DNA from: CAZAQK01 sp050249355
GTDB lineage: Bacteria > Pseudomonadota > Alphaproteobacteria > Rickettsiales > SXRF01
Assembly (NCBI GenBank): GCA_050249355.1
Contig: JBFWQQ010000012.1
Location: forward strand, 1-29,231
Length of the DNA stretch: 29,231 bases
Reading direction: 5' to 3'
This document shows, in pieces, positions 7,041-15,833 of the stretch. Each line of letters begins with the position of its first letter. Positions within the stretch are counted from its first letter, which is position 1. The translations under genes were made by a program, and so were the position numbers. The notes beneath the pieces are model-generated. The model was not told the origin of the DNA and searched no databases. It was given only the letters and a program-made list of their open reading frames with translations.

Positions 7041-8531
7041 ATGTTACACGCTGCTGCATTACTTGATTCCGAACAGTCCTTATCGGCAGACCGCGCCGCC
7101 ATAAATCAGGGAAACAGCAGCGAACAGCTCATGGAGAATGCTGGCCGCGCAGTAGCCGACATGATCAGCGAAACATATTCCCCCGGCCCTGTTCTGGTAG
7201 TAAGCGGCACCGGCCATAACGGAGGGGATGGCTTTATAGTTGCGCGCCTGCTGAAGGAGCGCGGCTGGGAAGTTACATTATCGGTACTGGGCGATAAGAA
7301 TTACATCGAAGGCGCATCTACCAATGCCCTGCGCAGATGGGAAGAATCGCATGGCCACGCCATGTTGTTCGATGGCAGCCTGACCGTGAGCCAGACACTC
7401 ATAGTGGACGCCTTGTTCGGTACCGGCCTGAACCGCAATCTCGATGGTGTAAGCAAGGATGCCGTTGAAGCGATAAATGACAGTGGCCTGCCCGTGGTTT
7501 CCATCGATATCCCCAGCGGCATCAACGGCAGCACCGGCGAGGTCATGGGAGCCGCAGTGCGCGCCACCCACACCGTCACCTTCGTGCGCCCTAAGCTCGG
7601 CCATGTGTTGCTGCCGGGCAAAAGCTATACCGGCGCTTTGCATGTGTTCGATATCGGTATCAGCGGCAACAATGTAAAACCGGATTATTTCCTGAACAGT
7701 CCGCTGTTGTGGCGTGACAGCTTTGTGCTGCCGACACCGGAAAGCAACAAATATTCACGCGGGCATACGCTTGTGGTGGGCGCAGACCTTGGCCATACCG
7801 GGGCCAGCAAGCTGGCGGCATTGGGCGCTCTTCGCGCGGGTTCCGGCCTTGTCAGCGTGGCCTGCACACCTAAAGCACTGCCTGTCTATGCCGCATCCCT
7901 GACGGCCGTAATGACCAAAAATGCTGCCGACCTGAAACAGCTGGATGCACTGGTGAAAGATGAAAAGACCACGGCTATCCTCGCCGGTCCAGGCGCCGGG
8001 ACAGGCGAAACCACGCGCCAGCAGGTACTACAGATACTGTCACACGAAAAACCGACCGTACTGGATGCCGACGCGCTCAGCGCATTTAAAACCACACCAA
8101 AAACCTTGTTCGGCGCCATTTCTGGCGATGTAGTACTAACCCCGCATCAAGGGGAGTTCGATCGTCTGTTCGGCCATAAGGAAAACGAAGAATTATTCCG
8201 TTTTGACGGCTTGAAGCACGAACGCGCCCGCCATGCCGCAAAATACAGCGGAGCCGTGGTCGTGTATAAAGGCAACGACACCGTGATCGCATCGCCGGAC
8301 GGACGCATTGCCATCAATGCCGAAGCACCGGTATGGCTTGCAACCGCTGGCAGCGGCGATGTACTGGCCGGTGTGATAGCCGGATTAATGGCTCAGGGCA
8401 TGCCGGCTTTCGAAGCCGCCTGCGCAGGTGTGTGGATTCACAGCCGCGCCGCCGCATCGTTCGGACCCGGACTGATCGCCGAGGACATTCCCTCTGCCCT
8501 GCCCGCCGTTTATTCCGAGCTGTTCGGATAA
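7041..8531 (+). CDS. nnr: Bifunctional NAD(P)HX epimerase/dehydratase
   Basis: Encodes 496 residues, a metabolite-repair enzyme. The N-terminal YjeF domain (about 1-215, with GTGHNGGDGF near residue 55) epimerises damaged hydrated NAD(P)H. The C-terminal ribokinase-like domain (about 220-496, with GPGAGTGE and ATAGSGDVLAGV near 436) dehydrates the S form using ADP. Both domains look complete. I prefer the ATG at 7041, which has AAGGAAG about 6 bases upstream, over one at 7023 that has none. It follows the phosphatase by 19 bases and precedes the O-antigen-ligase-like gene by 12, so it is embedded in the polysaccharide operon although its role is housekeeping. Confidence 0.95.
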   Translation: MLHAAALLDSEQSLSADRAAINQGNSSEQLMENAGRAVADMISETYSPGPVLVVSGTGHNGGDGFIVARLLKERGWEVTLSVLGDKNYIEGASTNALRRWEESHGHAMLFDGSLTVSQTLIVDALFGTGLNRNLDGVSKDAVEAINDSGLPVVSIDIPSGINGSTGEVMGAAVRATHTVTFVRPKLGHVLLPGKSYTGALHVFDIGISGNNVKPDYFLNSPLLWRDSFVLPTPESNKYSRGHTLVVGADLGHTGASKLAALGALRAGSGLVSVACTPKALPVYAASLTAVMTKNAADLKQLDALVKDEKTTAILAGPGAGTGETTRQQVLQILSHEKPTVLDADALSAFKTTPKTLFGAISGDVVLTPHQGEFDRLFGHKENEELFRFDGLKHERARHAAKYSGAVVVYKGNDTVIASPDGRIAINAEAPVWLATAGSGDVLAGVIAGLMAQGMPAFEAACAGVWIHSRAAASFGPGLIAEDIPSALPAVYSELFG

Positions 8532-8543
8532 CCGGCCATTGTC

Positions 8544-9800
8544 ATGCAACCGCTGGCCAATCCGCTGATCGTCAATACCACGCGTTGGCTGCTGTTCATT
8601 AATACATTCATGGCCGAATCGGTATTCCGCCACCGCGACTATGACGATAAGTCCATCGACCTGCAGGTGATCCTGAAACTGGGCGTATGGATGTTCAGCT
8701 TCCTGTTCTGTGTTTACTACTACCGATTATGGGCAAGAAAGCTCCTGCAGGTGGACAATTTCTTTCAGGTAATATTGCTGGCAATGATTGGAGTGTCGTG
8801 CCTCTACGCACCCAACTTTGTTTACAGTGCAGCATCTGCCTTTTCACTGATAGCAATATTATTCATGCTGCTTATGGCATCTGCGGTGCTAACCAGCAAG
8901 GAACTCATCAGGCAGATCATCTATGGCTGCAGTGCGGTAATCTTCATTTCCATCATCGTGTATTTTGCTGCCCCTGATTTTGGCCGCATGAAGGAGTGGG
9001 TCAATGGCGTTCTGATCAGCTCCAACCGGATTTCAGGTATAACAGGCACAGCTAATGCGTGCGGTTACATTGCCGCCATGGCGTTGCTGGGCTTGTACTA
9101 TTACCGCCAGTTCCTGCCCAAACCGGACCGGATTTACTGGCTGCTTGTGGCAATCAACCTCGCCGGGCTTTTCATGAGCAACAGCCGCACCGCCATGGCG
9201 GCCCTGCTGGTTGCATTGCTCATGGGCGGATTGATTACGGCGGGCCCCGCACGGCTGGCTGCCTTGTGCATGGGCGTATGCCTTGTGATGATAACCGCAT
9301 TCACCATCGACTATGATATGCTGTTTTCACTGTTGTCGCGCAGCGGAGAAGTAAGCGAGATTACCAGCGGTACAGGCCGTACGGAAATATGGGCATACAC
9401 CATAGAACTTATCCATCAACGCCCGTTTTTCGGCTGGGGTTATGCATCCAGCAACAGTATCATCCCCGCCGCTGCCGATGAGATCGGATTTGTAGCGAAC
9501 CACACGCACAATGCTTTCCTGCAGATCGCACTTTCAATTGGCTATACCGGGCTTTTCGTTTTTGTCGTGCTGATCGGTCTGAAGATTTTTTATTCGTTCC
9601 GTTCGCGCGTGCAACTCAACATCGCATTCATATTTTTCCTTCTCGTTGACGGTCTTACCGAACCGATCGCCTTTCAGGGCCCGGCCACCACCACTACATT
9701 GGTGCTTGCCACAGTACTGGCTTTGAATTACAGCCATAATCATGAAACCGATCCTCCTGCACATAAGCAACGACTATCCGGATCCCCTGTATCCGGATAA
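8544..9800 (+). CDS. O-antigen ligase/polymerase-like membrane protein
   Basis: Encodes 418 residues with about 10-12 hydrophobic helices and a long periplasmic loop in the second half (about residues 265-320). This matches the Wzy_C/WaaL family, inner-membrane proteins that polymerise O-units or ligate them to lipid A core. The loop carries GWGYASSN and NHTHNAFLQIALSIGYTG; the His-x-x-Asn-x-x-Leu pattern is the recognisable family signature. NSRTAMAALLVALLMGG is a typical preceding helix. Ligase and polymerase cannot be told apart from sequence alone. The last 59 bases overlap the next gene in another frame, so the C-terminal ~18 residues may be unconserved tail. Confidence 0.8.
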   Translation: MQPLANPLIVNTTRWLLFINTFMAESVFRHRDYDDKSIDLQVILKLGVWMFSFLFCVYYYRLWARKLLQVDNFFQVILLAMIGVSCLYAPNFVYSAASAFSLIAILFMLLMASAVLTSKELIRQIIYGCSAVIFISIIVYFAAPDFGRMKEWVNGVLISSNRISGITGTANACGYIAAMALLGLYYYRQFLPKPDRIYWLLVAINLAGLFMSNSRTAMAALLVALLMGGLITAGPARLAALCMGVCLVMITAFTIDYDMLFSLLSRSGEVSEITSGTGRTEIWAYTIELIHQRPFFGWGYASSNSIIPAAADEIGFVANHTHNAFLQIALSIGYTGLFVFVVLIGLKIFYSFRSRVQLNIAFIFFLLVDGLTEPIAFQGPATTTTLVLATVLALNYSHNHETDPPAHKQRLSGSPVSG

Positions 9801-10881
9801 AACGAAGGCGATAAAGAACCTCATCGAGGCTACGCCGGAGTTTCGCCACATTGTGTATTCCCTGAACCGGGTGAATGGTTTGAATGGCATTGCTGCCCTG
9901 CCCTTTGGCGAAGACCGCACGGCCATCAGTTATACCGCCCTTCCCAAGGGGATCGGCTGGAAAGGCAGGTTAGAAGATGTGGCACACTGGATACGCCGGG
10001 ACCTCGAACAGAAAAATATCCGTCCGAGCATTGTGCAGGCGCATAAAATAACCACCGAAGGCATGGCCGGGATCGTACTGGCCGAGCATTTTAATTGCCC
10101 TTTGATCTGCGACATACAGTCCAGCAGCGACCTGCGCGTGCTTAAAGGCAGGCCAGACCTGCACGGCCACTTTCGCCGCATCGTTTCCCGTTCGTCGCTT
10201 ATATTTCCTTATGCCCCATGGGCAATCCATCGCTTCCATTCCATCGGTATAACCGAACAAAATTCCGTGTGCCTGCCGGTACTACCGGGATTTGATACGC
10301 TGCATCCTTCCACCACCAGCGGCAGCAATAAGCTGGTCACGTTGATGCGCTTTGATGACCGCAGGAATAAGAATATCGCAGGTACCATCGCGGCCATTGC
10401 TTCGCTACAACACATCTATCCCTCGCTGCAGCTAGATATTTACGGCGGCGGTGGCAAATCCGATTTCGTGCGTATCATGAACGATGTACAAAAGGCAGGC
10501 ATGCAGGAATGTATCCACTTCAAAGGCCCGATAGATAACAGCGTCCTGCCGCAAACACTGGGCAGTTATGCCGCACTCATCAATCCCTCATTCCTTGAAA
10601 CCTACGGATTGGTTTTTGCCGAAGCACTATTTTGTGGCGTACCGGTGATATTTACCAAAGGCCAGGCGATAGACGGATATTTCGATACCACAAAAATTGG
10701 CTATGCCTGCAACCCTGCATCGCCAGCGGATATTGCCCATGGCATCGCGCATGTGCTGACTAACGAATCCACTCTGAAATCCGGTATCAGGCAGATGCAG
10801 GAAAGTGGTGCGCTTGACCGCATACGCCGGCCTGCCATTATCGAAACCTATCGTAACAACATAAGGCGGTTCCTGGCATGA
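9742..10881 (+). CDS. Glycosyltransferase family 4
   Basis: Encodes 379 residues with the GT-B layout. The N-terminal acceptor domain begins ILLHISNDYPDPLYPDKTKA. The C-terminal donor domain contains the Gly-rich strand LDIYGGGGK and, near residue 280, the retaining EX7E-type motif (ETYGLVFAEAL) followed by GVPVIFTK. It would transfer a sugar from a nucleotide donor to a lipid-linked glycan on the cytoplasmic face. The specific sugar is not predictable. It overlaps the ligase-like gene by 59 bases and the acyltransferase gene by 4, consistent with one operon. Confidence 0.85.
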   Translation: MKPILLHISNDYPDPLYPDKTKAIKNLIEATPEFRHIVYSLNRVNGLNGIAALPFGEDRTAISYTALPKGIGWKGRLEDVAHWIRRDLEQKNIRPSIVQAHKITTEGMAGIVLAEHFNCPLICDIQSSSDLRVLKGRPDLHGHFRRIVSRSSLIFPYAPWAIHRFHSIGITEQNSVCLPVLPGFDTLHPSTTSGSNKLVTLMRFDDRRNKNIAGTIAAIASLQHIYPSLQLDIYGGGGKSDFVRIMNDVQKAGMQECIHFKGPIDNSVLPQTLGSYAALINPSFLETYGLVFAEALFCGVPVIFTKGQAIDGYFDTTKIGYACNPASPADIAHGIAHVLTNESTLKSGIRQMQESGALDRIRRPAIIETYRNNIRRFLA

Positions 10882-11462
10882 GTAAGCGCACCCTTGTTTC
10901 TGATACGCCACAAAGCGGCGCAGCAAAATTATTCCGGCTTGCAATATATGTACTGTACAGCGCCGTATTCCGCTTCACACCGGAAGACTACCGGCCTTAC
11001 GCGCTTTTTTTCCCATGGCTGCGCCGTTGCATGGTAGCATACTACGTCATAGCCTGCGGGGATGGCCTGCGTGTAAAACACAATGCCGACGTATCACCCA
11101 ACATACGTCTCGGAAAGCACAGCGAGCTTGGCACCCGGTGCATGATCCAGTCCGGTGTATCAATAGGCGATCATGTCATCATGGGCCCAGATGTGAAGAT
11201 ATATGCCAAAAACCACCGCTTTGACCGGCTCGACATCCCCATGAGCGAGCAAGGCGAAACCCTGCTGGAAACCAGGGTGGGTAACGATGTGTGGATTGGC
11301 GCCAATGTGCTCATCATGGCAGGGGTCAGCGTCGGCGACCATGCCATACTGGCAGCAGGCTCCGTCATTACCAAGGATGTACCGCCCTATGCCATCGTAG
11401 GCGGTAACCCGGCTAGCCTTATCCGCTTACGCGCTGAGCAGAAGCATGCCTCAGAACTATGA
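10878..11462 (+). CDS. Hexapeptide-repeat acyltransferase
   Basis: Encodes 194 residues of the left-handed beta-helix (LbH) acyltransferase group. Imperfect hexapeptide repeats run from about residue 70 to 180, for example IRLGKHSELGTRCMIQSGVS and VWIGANVLIMAGVSVGDHAI, with the loop His in KNHRFD as a likely catalytic residue. It ends in the usual AIVGGNPASLIRLR cap. Such WbbJ/WcaF-like enzymes O- or N-acetylate sugars of surface polysaccharides using acetyl-CoA. The ATGA start overlaps the glycosyltransferase stop, and the 3' end overlaps the deacetylase by 17 bases. Confidence 0.88.
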   Translation: MSKRTLVSDTPQSGAAKLFRLAIYVLYSAVFRFTPEDYRPYALFFPWLRRCMVAYYVIACGDGLRVKHNADVSPNIRLGKHSELGTRCMIQSGVSIGDHVIMGPDVKIYAKNHRFDRLDIPMSEQGETLLETRVGNDVWIGANVLIMAGVSVGDHAILAAGSVITKDVPPYAIVGGNPASLIRLRAEQKHASEL

Positions 11463-12174
11463 AGATGCCAGCCTGCCCGACCGGGCACTCGGAAAGCTGA
11501 AGCAGCATATTGCAAGGCTCACTTATCCCACATGGCGCACATTTAATGATCCCCGCCCGGTGCTCAGCATATGTTTTGATGATTTTCCGGCCAGCGCTGC
11601 CACTACAGGTGCACGTCTGTTGGAACAGGCAGGCGTTCGCGGCACATTCTATAACTGCTTCGGCCTGCCTGCCGGCACCTTGCATGCAAAGAAACTACAA
11701 TCCGCTGGCCATGAGATTGGCTGCCATACGCATGATCATATAAATGCCAGCTTTAATGCTCTCGACGAATTTACCCGCTCCTGTACAAAAAATAAGCGCG
11801 TGGCTGCTGATTATGGCATACACCTGAAGCATTTCAGCTTTCCACAAGGGGGTATGACCGCAGCCAGCAAACATTTCATATGCAAAAATTATGATTCGGC
11901 CCGTGGCGGATTTGAAGGCATAAACAACGGGAAAATAGACATTTTTAACTTATTCGGCGTTCCCTTTTATGAACAGAAGCTGAAAAAAAGCAATGACTTT
12001 GTGGACATCATCAGCGATAACGGCGGCTGGCTGGTACTTTACAGCCACGACGTATCCGATTCACCCTCCGAACATGGTATCACAGCCCGGTCGCTGGAGG
12101 CGTTACTGGCTACACTGCGTCAACGCAATATCAGAATAAAACCTGTAGGCGAAGTCATCGCTTCACTTACCTAA
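11446..12174 (+). CDS. Polysaccharide deacetylase (NodB-like)
   Basis: Encodes 242 residues of the carbohydrate esterase 4/NodB homology fold. The motif CFDDFPAS (near residue 42) corresponds to the catalytic and metal-binding Asp pair, and the HTHDH motif near residue 90 supplies the two metal-binding His. RGTFYNC lies between them as expected, and a late SHD segment (VLYSHDVSD) may supply the distal His. It would remove N- or O-acetyl groups from a sugar polymer or lipid-linked precursor. No signal peptide is seen, so it probably acts in the cytoplasm during synthesis. It is the fourth consecutive polysaccharide gene after the phosphatase/nnr pair. Confidence 0.85.
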   Translation: MPQNYEDASLPDRALGKLKQHIARLTYPTWRTFNDPRPVLSICFDDFPASAATTGARLLEQAGVRGTFYNCFGLPAGTLHAKKLQSAGHEIGCHTHDHINASFNALDEFTRSCTKNKRVAADYGIHLKHFSFPQGGMTAASKHFICKNYDSARGGFEGINNGKIDIFNLFGVPFYEQKLKKSNDFVDIISDNGGWLVLYSHDVSDSPSEHGITARSLEALLATLRQRNIRIKPVGEVIASLT

Positions 12175-12184
12175 GGACATGCCC

Positions 12185-13396
12185 ATGCAATACGACCTTA
12201 CTATACTGGGATTAGGATATATCGGCTTGCCGATGGCGGCACTTGCCGCGCAATCCGGTATGCAGGTGTTGGGCGTGGACATCAATCAACGTGTAGTGGA
12301 TACCGTGAATGACGGCCGCGTTCATATCGAGGAGCCCGGCCTTCCGCCTATTGTAGCTGAGGTCATCAAAGTAGGTACATTACGTGCAGCAGCCTCGCCT
12401 GCCGCTTCCAGAATATATATGATCGCCGTGCCTACTCCGGTCGACCATGCAACGCATAAACCCGATATGCACATGGTGGAGTCAGCTGCTGCTGCCATTG
12501 CGCAGGTAGCCGAGGCGGGTGCGCTGGTGATTTTGCAATCCACCTCGCCTGTTGGTTCTACACGTCGCGTGAAAAACATCATCGAGCAGGCAAAGCCGGA
12601 ACTTAAAAATGTGCTGCAATATGTCTATTGCCCCGAACGGGCCATACCCGGCAAGACCATGTACGAGATGATCCATAACGACCGCGCCGTCGGCGGCCTG
12701 ACAGAGGAAGCCACTCGGGTCGGCATGGAATTCTACGGCAAACTGGTCAAAGGCAAGCTGCTGCATAGCAACGCCGAAACCGCTGAAATGGTAAAGCTGG
12801 TCGAAAACGCCTCTCGCGATGTGCAGATCGCATTTGCCAATGAGCTGTCGCTGGCCTGCGACTCCATGGGCCTCAACGTATGGGAGGTTATACGCATGGC
12901 CAACCATCATCCGCGCGTGAACATACTGCAACCCGGACCTGGTGTCGGCGGGCATTGTATCGCTGTCGATCCGTGGTTCATAATAGACGCCGCTCCCGAA
13001 CATACCCCGCTGATGCGCGCCGCGCGCATGGTGAACGACAATAAACCCGACTGGGTCGTACAAAAGATCATAGCCGCCTGCGGGCAATTCAAAGAACCGC
13101 ACGTATGCCTGCTTGGACTGGCTTATAAGGAGAATGTAGACGATTTCCGCGAATCGCCCTCCATCACGGCTGCCAACCGCCTGATTGCGGCAAAGGCTGC
13201 GTCAGTATCGGTGGTGGAGCCGTATATGGAACAAAGCGACACATACACCCTCGTAAGCCTGGAAGAAGGTATCCGCCAGGCAGACATCGTGGTATTGCTG
13301 ACAGCCCACGATGCCTTCAAAGCCATAACTCCCGTCATGCTCGAAGACAAGATAGTCATTGATACACGGGGCAAATTACCGGGATCCGCCAGCTAG
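12185..13396 (+). CDS. wecC: UDP-N-acetyl-D-mannosamine dehydrogenase
   Basis: Encodes 403 residues of the UDP-glucose/GDP-mannose dehydrogenase family. The N-terminal NAD-binding site is ILGLGYIGLP. The catalytic Cys lies in GPGVGGHCIAVDPWF near residue 258. The C-terminal UDP-binding domain begins LLGLAYKENVDDFRESPS. The overall sequence resembles WecC, which oxidises UDP-ManNAc to UDP-ManNAcA, more than UDP-glucose dehydrogenase. The ATG at 12185 sits 7 bases after AAGGA and is preferred over one at 12179 that is only a base away from it. The epimerase WecB that would supply UDP-ManNAc is not in the window. Confidence 0.88.
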   Translation: MQYDLTILGLGYIGLPMAALAAQSGMQVLGVDINQRVVDTVNDGRVHIEEPGLPPIVAEVIKVGTLRAAASPAASRIYMIAVPTPVDHATHKPDMHMVESAAAAIAQVAEAGALVILQSTSPVGSTRRVKNIIEQAKPELKNVLQYVYCPERAIPGKTMYEMIHNDRAVGGLTEEATRVGMEFYGKLVKGKLLHSNAETAEMVKLVENASRDVQIAFANELSLACDSMGLNVWEVIRMANHHPRVNILQPGPGVGGHCIAVDPWFIIDAAPEHTPLMRAARMVNDNKPDWVVQKIIAACGQFKEPHVCLLGLAYKENVDDFRESPSITAANRLIAAKAASVSVVEPYMEQSDTYTLVSLEEGIRQADIVVLLTAHDAFKAITPVMLEDKIVIDTRGKLPGSAS

Positions 13397-13404
13397 CTAT
13401 CGTT

Positions 13405-14508
13405 ATGTCTCCCCTCGTTTCTTATGCCCTGCGGGGCCTTCATCACTGCTATATGCCCCAAAAGCGTGCATGGTCTTATATTTACCATCTGGACGGGCGA
13501 AGCGAGCCGAACGAATCGCAACCTGCCAGTGACTGCTTTTATTCCCTCAATGTCATACTGGGACTGGCACATGCAGGAAACGATGCATGGCAGGCAACCT
13601 ATGACTTGCCCGCCCTGCTCCACTTTAATGCAAGGCAACTGCGGATGTTAACGGTAAAACCCTATGTACTGGGGATGGCACTATGGGCCAGTGCTGCACT
13701 TAAAGAGCCCCTGCAGGACGATGTGGTCAGCTACATCAGCGCCGCCATAACGGATCGTCGCAAATGGAAAAATTTCAGCGCGCAGGATGCGGGAATGATC
13801 CTGACCGGTCTGTGTGAACAAAAACGGAGCGGCTTTTTGAATGATGATACCGTTGCACCCGAGTTGCTCAAATTCATACTGCGCTACTACCACAGCAGCT
13901 CAAGCCTTTTTCATAATAATGCTGGTGGTTTAAGGCGTAATTATGCCTCATTTGCCTCGCAGGCGTACCTGTTGCATGCATTGTATGCCTATGGTGAAAC
14001 GCATGACAATAAACAGGCACTCAAGATCGCCGATGATGGCACTAAGCGCATGCTGAGACATCAAGGCGAGGACGGAAACTGGCCGTGGTTTTATCATGCC
14101 CCCAGCGGCAACGTGGTAGATCGGTACGAACTATATAGTGTGCACCAGCATGGTATGGGTACGTTATTCCTATACCCTGCTATAGAACGTAATATTGAAG
14201 GCGCCAGCGAAGCGCTGGACAACGGCTTTGCGTGGCTTTTCGGCAATAATATTCTAAGGCAGGATATGCTGGCACCGCAGACCGGTATGATCCTGCGCTC
14301 CATCGCCCGCAGCAATGAATTGAATAAGCGTTATCCGCGCTTCATGCGCGCCAAACGCAACCGGCTGCTGGGTCAGATGCCAGAACCAAAAGCCGAGACG
14401 CTGACCTTACGGCGTGAATGTCGCAGCTACGAACTGGGTTGGCTGCTATATGGGTTCGCAAACAGTGATCGTACACATATCACCCACCACATAGCATTCG
14501 GTAGTTAA
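13405..14508 (+). CDS. Unknown protein, probable alpha/alpha-barrel
   Basis: Encodes 367 residues that I cannot assign to a named family. No signal peptide or membrane helix is visible. The sequence is a series of amphipathic helices joined by Gly/Asn turns, with segments such as GEDGNWPWFYH, YELYSVHQHGMGTL and LGWLLYGFA that recall alpha/alpha-toroid enzymes (six-hairpin glycosidase or cyclase-like folds). Conserved-looking aromatic and acidic residues in the turns could form a sugar cleft. It starts 8 bases after the UDP-ManNAc dehydrogenase and is the last gene of the polysaccharide operon, so a role in glycan modification is a fair guess but unproven. It ends 1 base from a convergent gene. 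Confidence 0.8.
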   Translation: MSPLVSYALRGLHHCYMPQKRAWSYIYHLDGRSEPNESQPASDCFYSLNVILGLAHAGNDAWQATYDLPALLHFNARQLRMLTVKPYVLGMALWASAALKEPLQDDVVSYISAAITDRRKWKNFSAQDAGMILTGLCEQKRSGFLNDDTVAPELLKFILRYYHSSSSLFHNNAGGLRRNYASFASQAYLLHALYAYGETHDNKQALKIADDGTKRMLRHQGEDGNWPWFYHAPSGNVVDRYELYSVHQHGMGTLFLYPAIERNIEGASEALDNGFAWLFGNNILRQDMLAPQTGMILRSIARSNELNKRYPRFMRAKRNRLLGQMPEPKAETLTLRRECRSYELGWLLYGFANSDRTHITHHIAFGS

Positions 14509-14509
14509 G

Positions 14510-14941
14510 TTACTCTGGATTGTCCATTTCTTCTTCTATCTGGTGCCACCACTGCCGTACCAGACGCAATGAATACCATAGGGCAACAAGTTGGTACATA
14601 GAAGCAACCAGTGTGAACATAGGCACAATAGCCTGTGACATATCCCCAGTGAAAAAGCGATACACGCCAATAAAACATAAGATATCCGCTGCCATTTCCG
14701 AATATACGAATATACTGTAATTTCTTTTTACTAGCGCTATTGCCTGCGGGCTGAGTTCGTATACATAGCCCGGCCCATGCCTGCCGAATATCTCATCCAG
14801 CTTATGCCGGTCCATGATCAGCGTTACTTGGCGCAGCGAAAGTATGCCTGGCTTGCCATCAAGGACATCGCGCCAGCAGTACACCCAGGAACACAGGGAT
14901 ACTGCAGACATAAGCGCAATGCAGACCAGAATAAGCGTCAT
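14510..14941 (-). CDS. Small membrane protein, unknown function
   Basis: Encodes 143 residues with about three hydrophobic helices: residues 1-22, then roughly 78-97 and 103-125. A soluble segment of about 50 residues (DGKPGILSLRQV, DEIFGRHGPGYVYELSP) follows the first helix, and the tail is acidic (QIEEEMDNPE). I do not recognise a family. Its start overlaps the stop of the CoQ-binding gene as TAATG, so it is translationally coupled to it and is the last gene of the lipA operon. Confidence 0.75.
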   Translation of the reverse strand: MTLILVCIALMSAVSLCSWVYCWRDVLDGKPGILSLRQVTLIMDRHKLDEIFGRHGPGYVYELSPQAIALVKRNYSIFVYSEMAADILCFIGVYRFFTGDMSQAIVPMFTLVASMYQLVALWYSLRLVRQWWHQIEEEMDNPE

Positions 14942-15402
14942 TACGGTTGCACCTTTCCATACAATACTGCAGCGCGTTGCTGGAATGCCGAAACCATTTT
15001 TTGGGTGGCCTTGCTGTATACCGCCCCAATTAGCATTTCCAATATGCGTGAGCGGAATTTGAAGTCGAGAAAGAATTCGATCTGGGTACCACCATCGGGC
15101 CGCGGCATGAAACGCCAGCGGTTTTCCAGATACTCGAATGGGCCGTGAGTCATATGCACATCGATAACACCACTACGATTAGTTTCGGATGGCGGATTCA
15201 GCGCGACACGCGATGTATAACGTTCGGTCAGATGTTTGAACGATATAACGAGCTCGGCCAGCATGCCGCCCGGTTCGCGGTGTAGTATGCGTGCCGCGCG
15301 GCACCATGGCAGAAACTCCGGGTAGCGCTCCACATCCGCTACCAGGTCGAACATCTGCTGTGGCGTATAGGGCAATACCTGCGTTTCCGTGTGTGTGGGC
15401 AT
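14941..15402 (-). CDS. Coenzyme Q-binding COQ10/START-like protein
   Basis: Encodes 153 residues of the polyketide cyclase/START (SRPBCC) superfamily. The opening (VLPYTPQQMFDLVADVERYPEFLPWCRAA) is characteristic of the RatA/COQ10 group, whose members bind ubiquinone and support respiration. WRFMPRPDGGTQIEFFLDFKF forms later strands and a long C-terminal helix follows. The ATG at 15402 starts just before the conserved first strand; an upstream frame reaching 15597 lies inside the next gene. It overlaps its neighbours on both sides as TAATG. Location in the lipA operon is common in alphaproteobacteria. Confidence 0.9.
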   Translation of the reverse strand: MPTHTETQVLPYTPQQMFDLVADVERYPEFLPWCRAARILHREPGGMLAELVISFKHLTERYTSRVALNPPSETNRSGVIDVHMTHGPFEYLENRWRFMPRPDGGTQIEFFLDFKFRSRILEMLIGAVYSKATQKMVSAFQQRAAVLYGKVQP

Positions 15403-15833
15403 TATGCTTCGACGATCTTTAAATATACGGCCAGCCGGGTAACAAGATGAACCCCGATCACGTAAATAAATCCTATCGGTACACAGAATAACATCATCAC
15501 GAGCGCACTTTCCACTGCCGATCCCTCGGGGTAGGTACGAATGAACGACACATACATGAACAGACCGCATACCGGCATGAACATCCAGGGCAGCCACCAG
15601 CTGAGCTTGCGTAGCTGATCGGCTGATTTATCCCTGCCCCATAACGCCACAGCAACAGAGAATATGAAGTACGGCATGCCGCCAATGAATGATGACAAAA
15701 CCAAAAAACGCATAAGCATTCCAATGCTTAGCATCACTTCTTCATAACCGAAACTATATGCCGTCAGCAGTACAACCAGCGGAAGAATGAGCGGGGTGAA
15801 CAGCATCAGCATATACCAGCGCTTACGTGTCAT
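15402..15833 (-). CDS. Four-helix membrane protein, unknown
   Basis: Encodes 143 residues with about four predicted membrane helices (roughly residues 8-28, 36-64, 80-98 and 108-132) and short polar loops, the longest being WGRDKSADQLRKLSWW. No family or catalytic motif is recognised. It overlaps the previous gene (ATGA at 15830-15833) and the CoQ-binding gene (TAATG at 15400-15404). Similar length and topology to the neighbour at 15830-16270 suggest the two could be diverged paralogues or partners. Confidence 0.75.
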   Translation of the reverse strand: MTRKRWYMLMLFTPLILPLVVLLTAYSFGYEEVMLSIGMLMRFLVLSSFIGGMPYFIFSVAVALWGRDKSADQLRKLSWWLPWMFMPVCGLFMYVSFIRTYPEGSAVESALVMMLFCVPIGFIYVIGVHLVTRLAVYLKIVEA

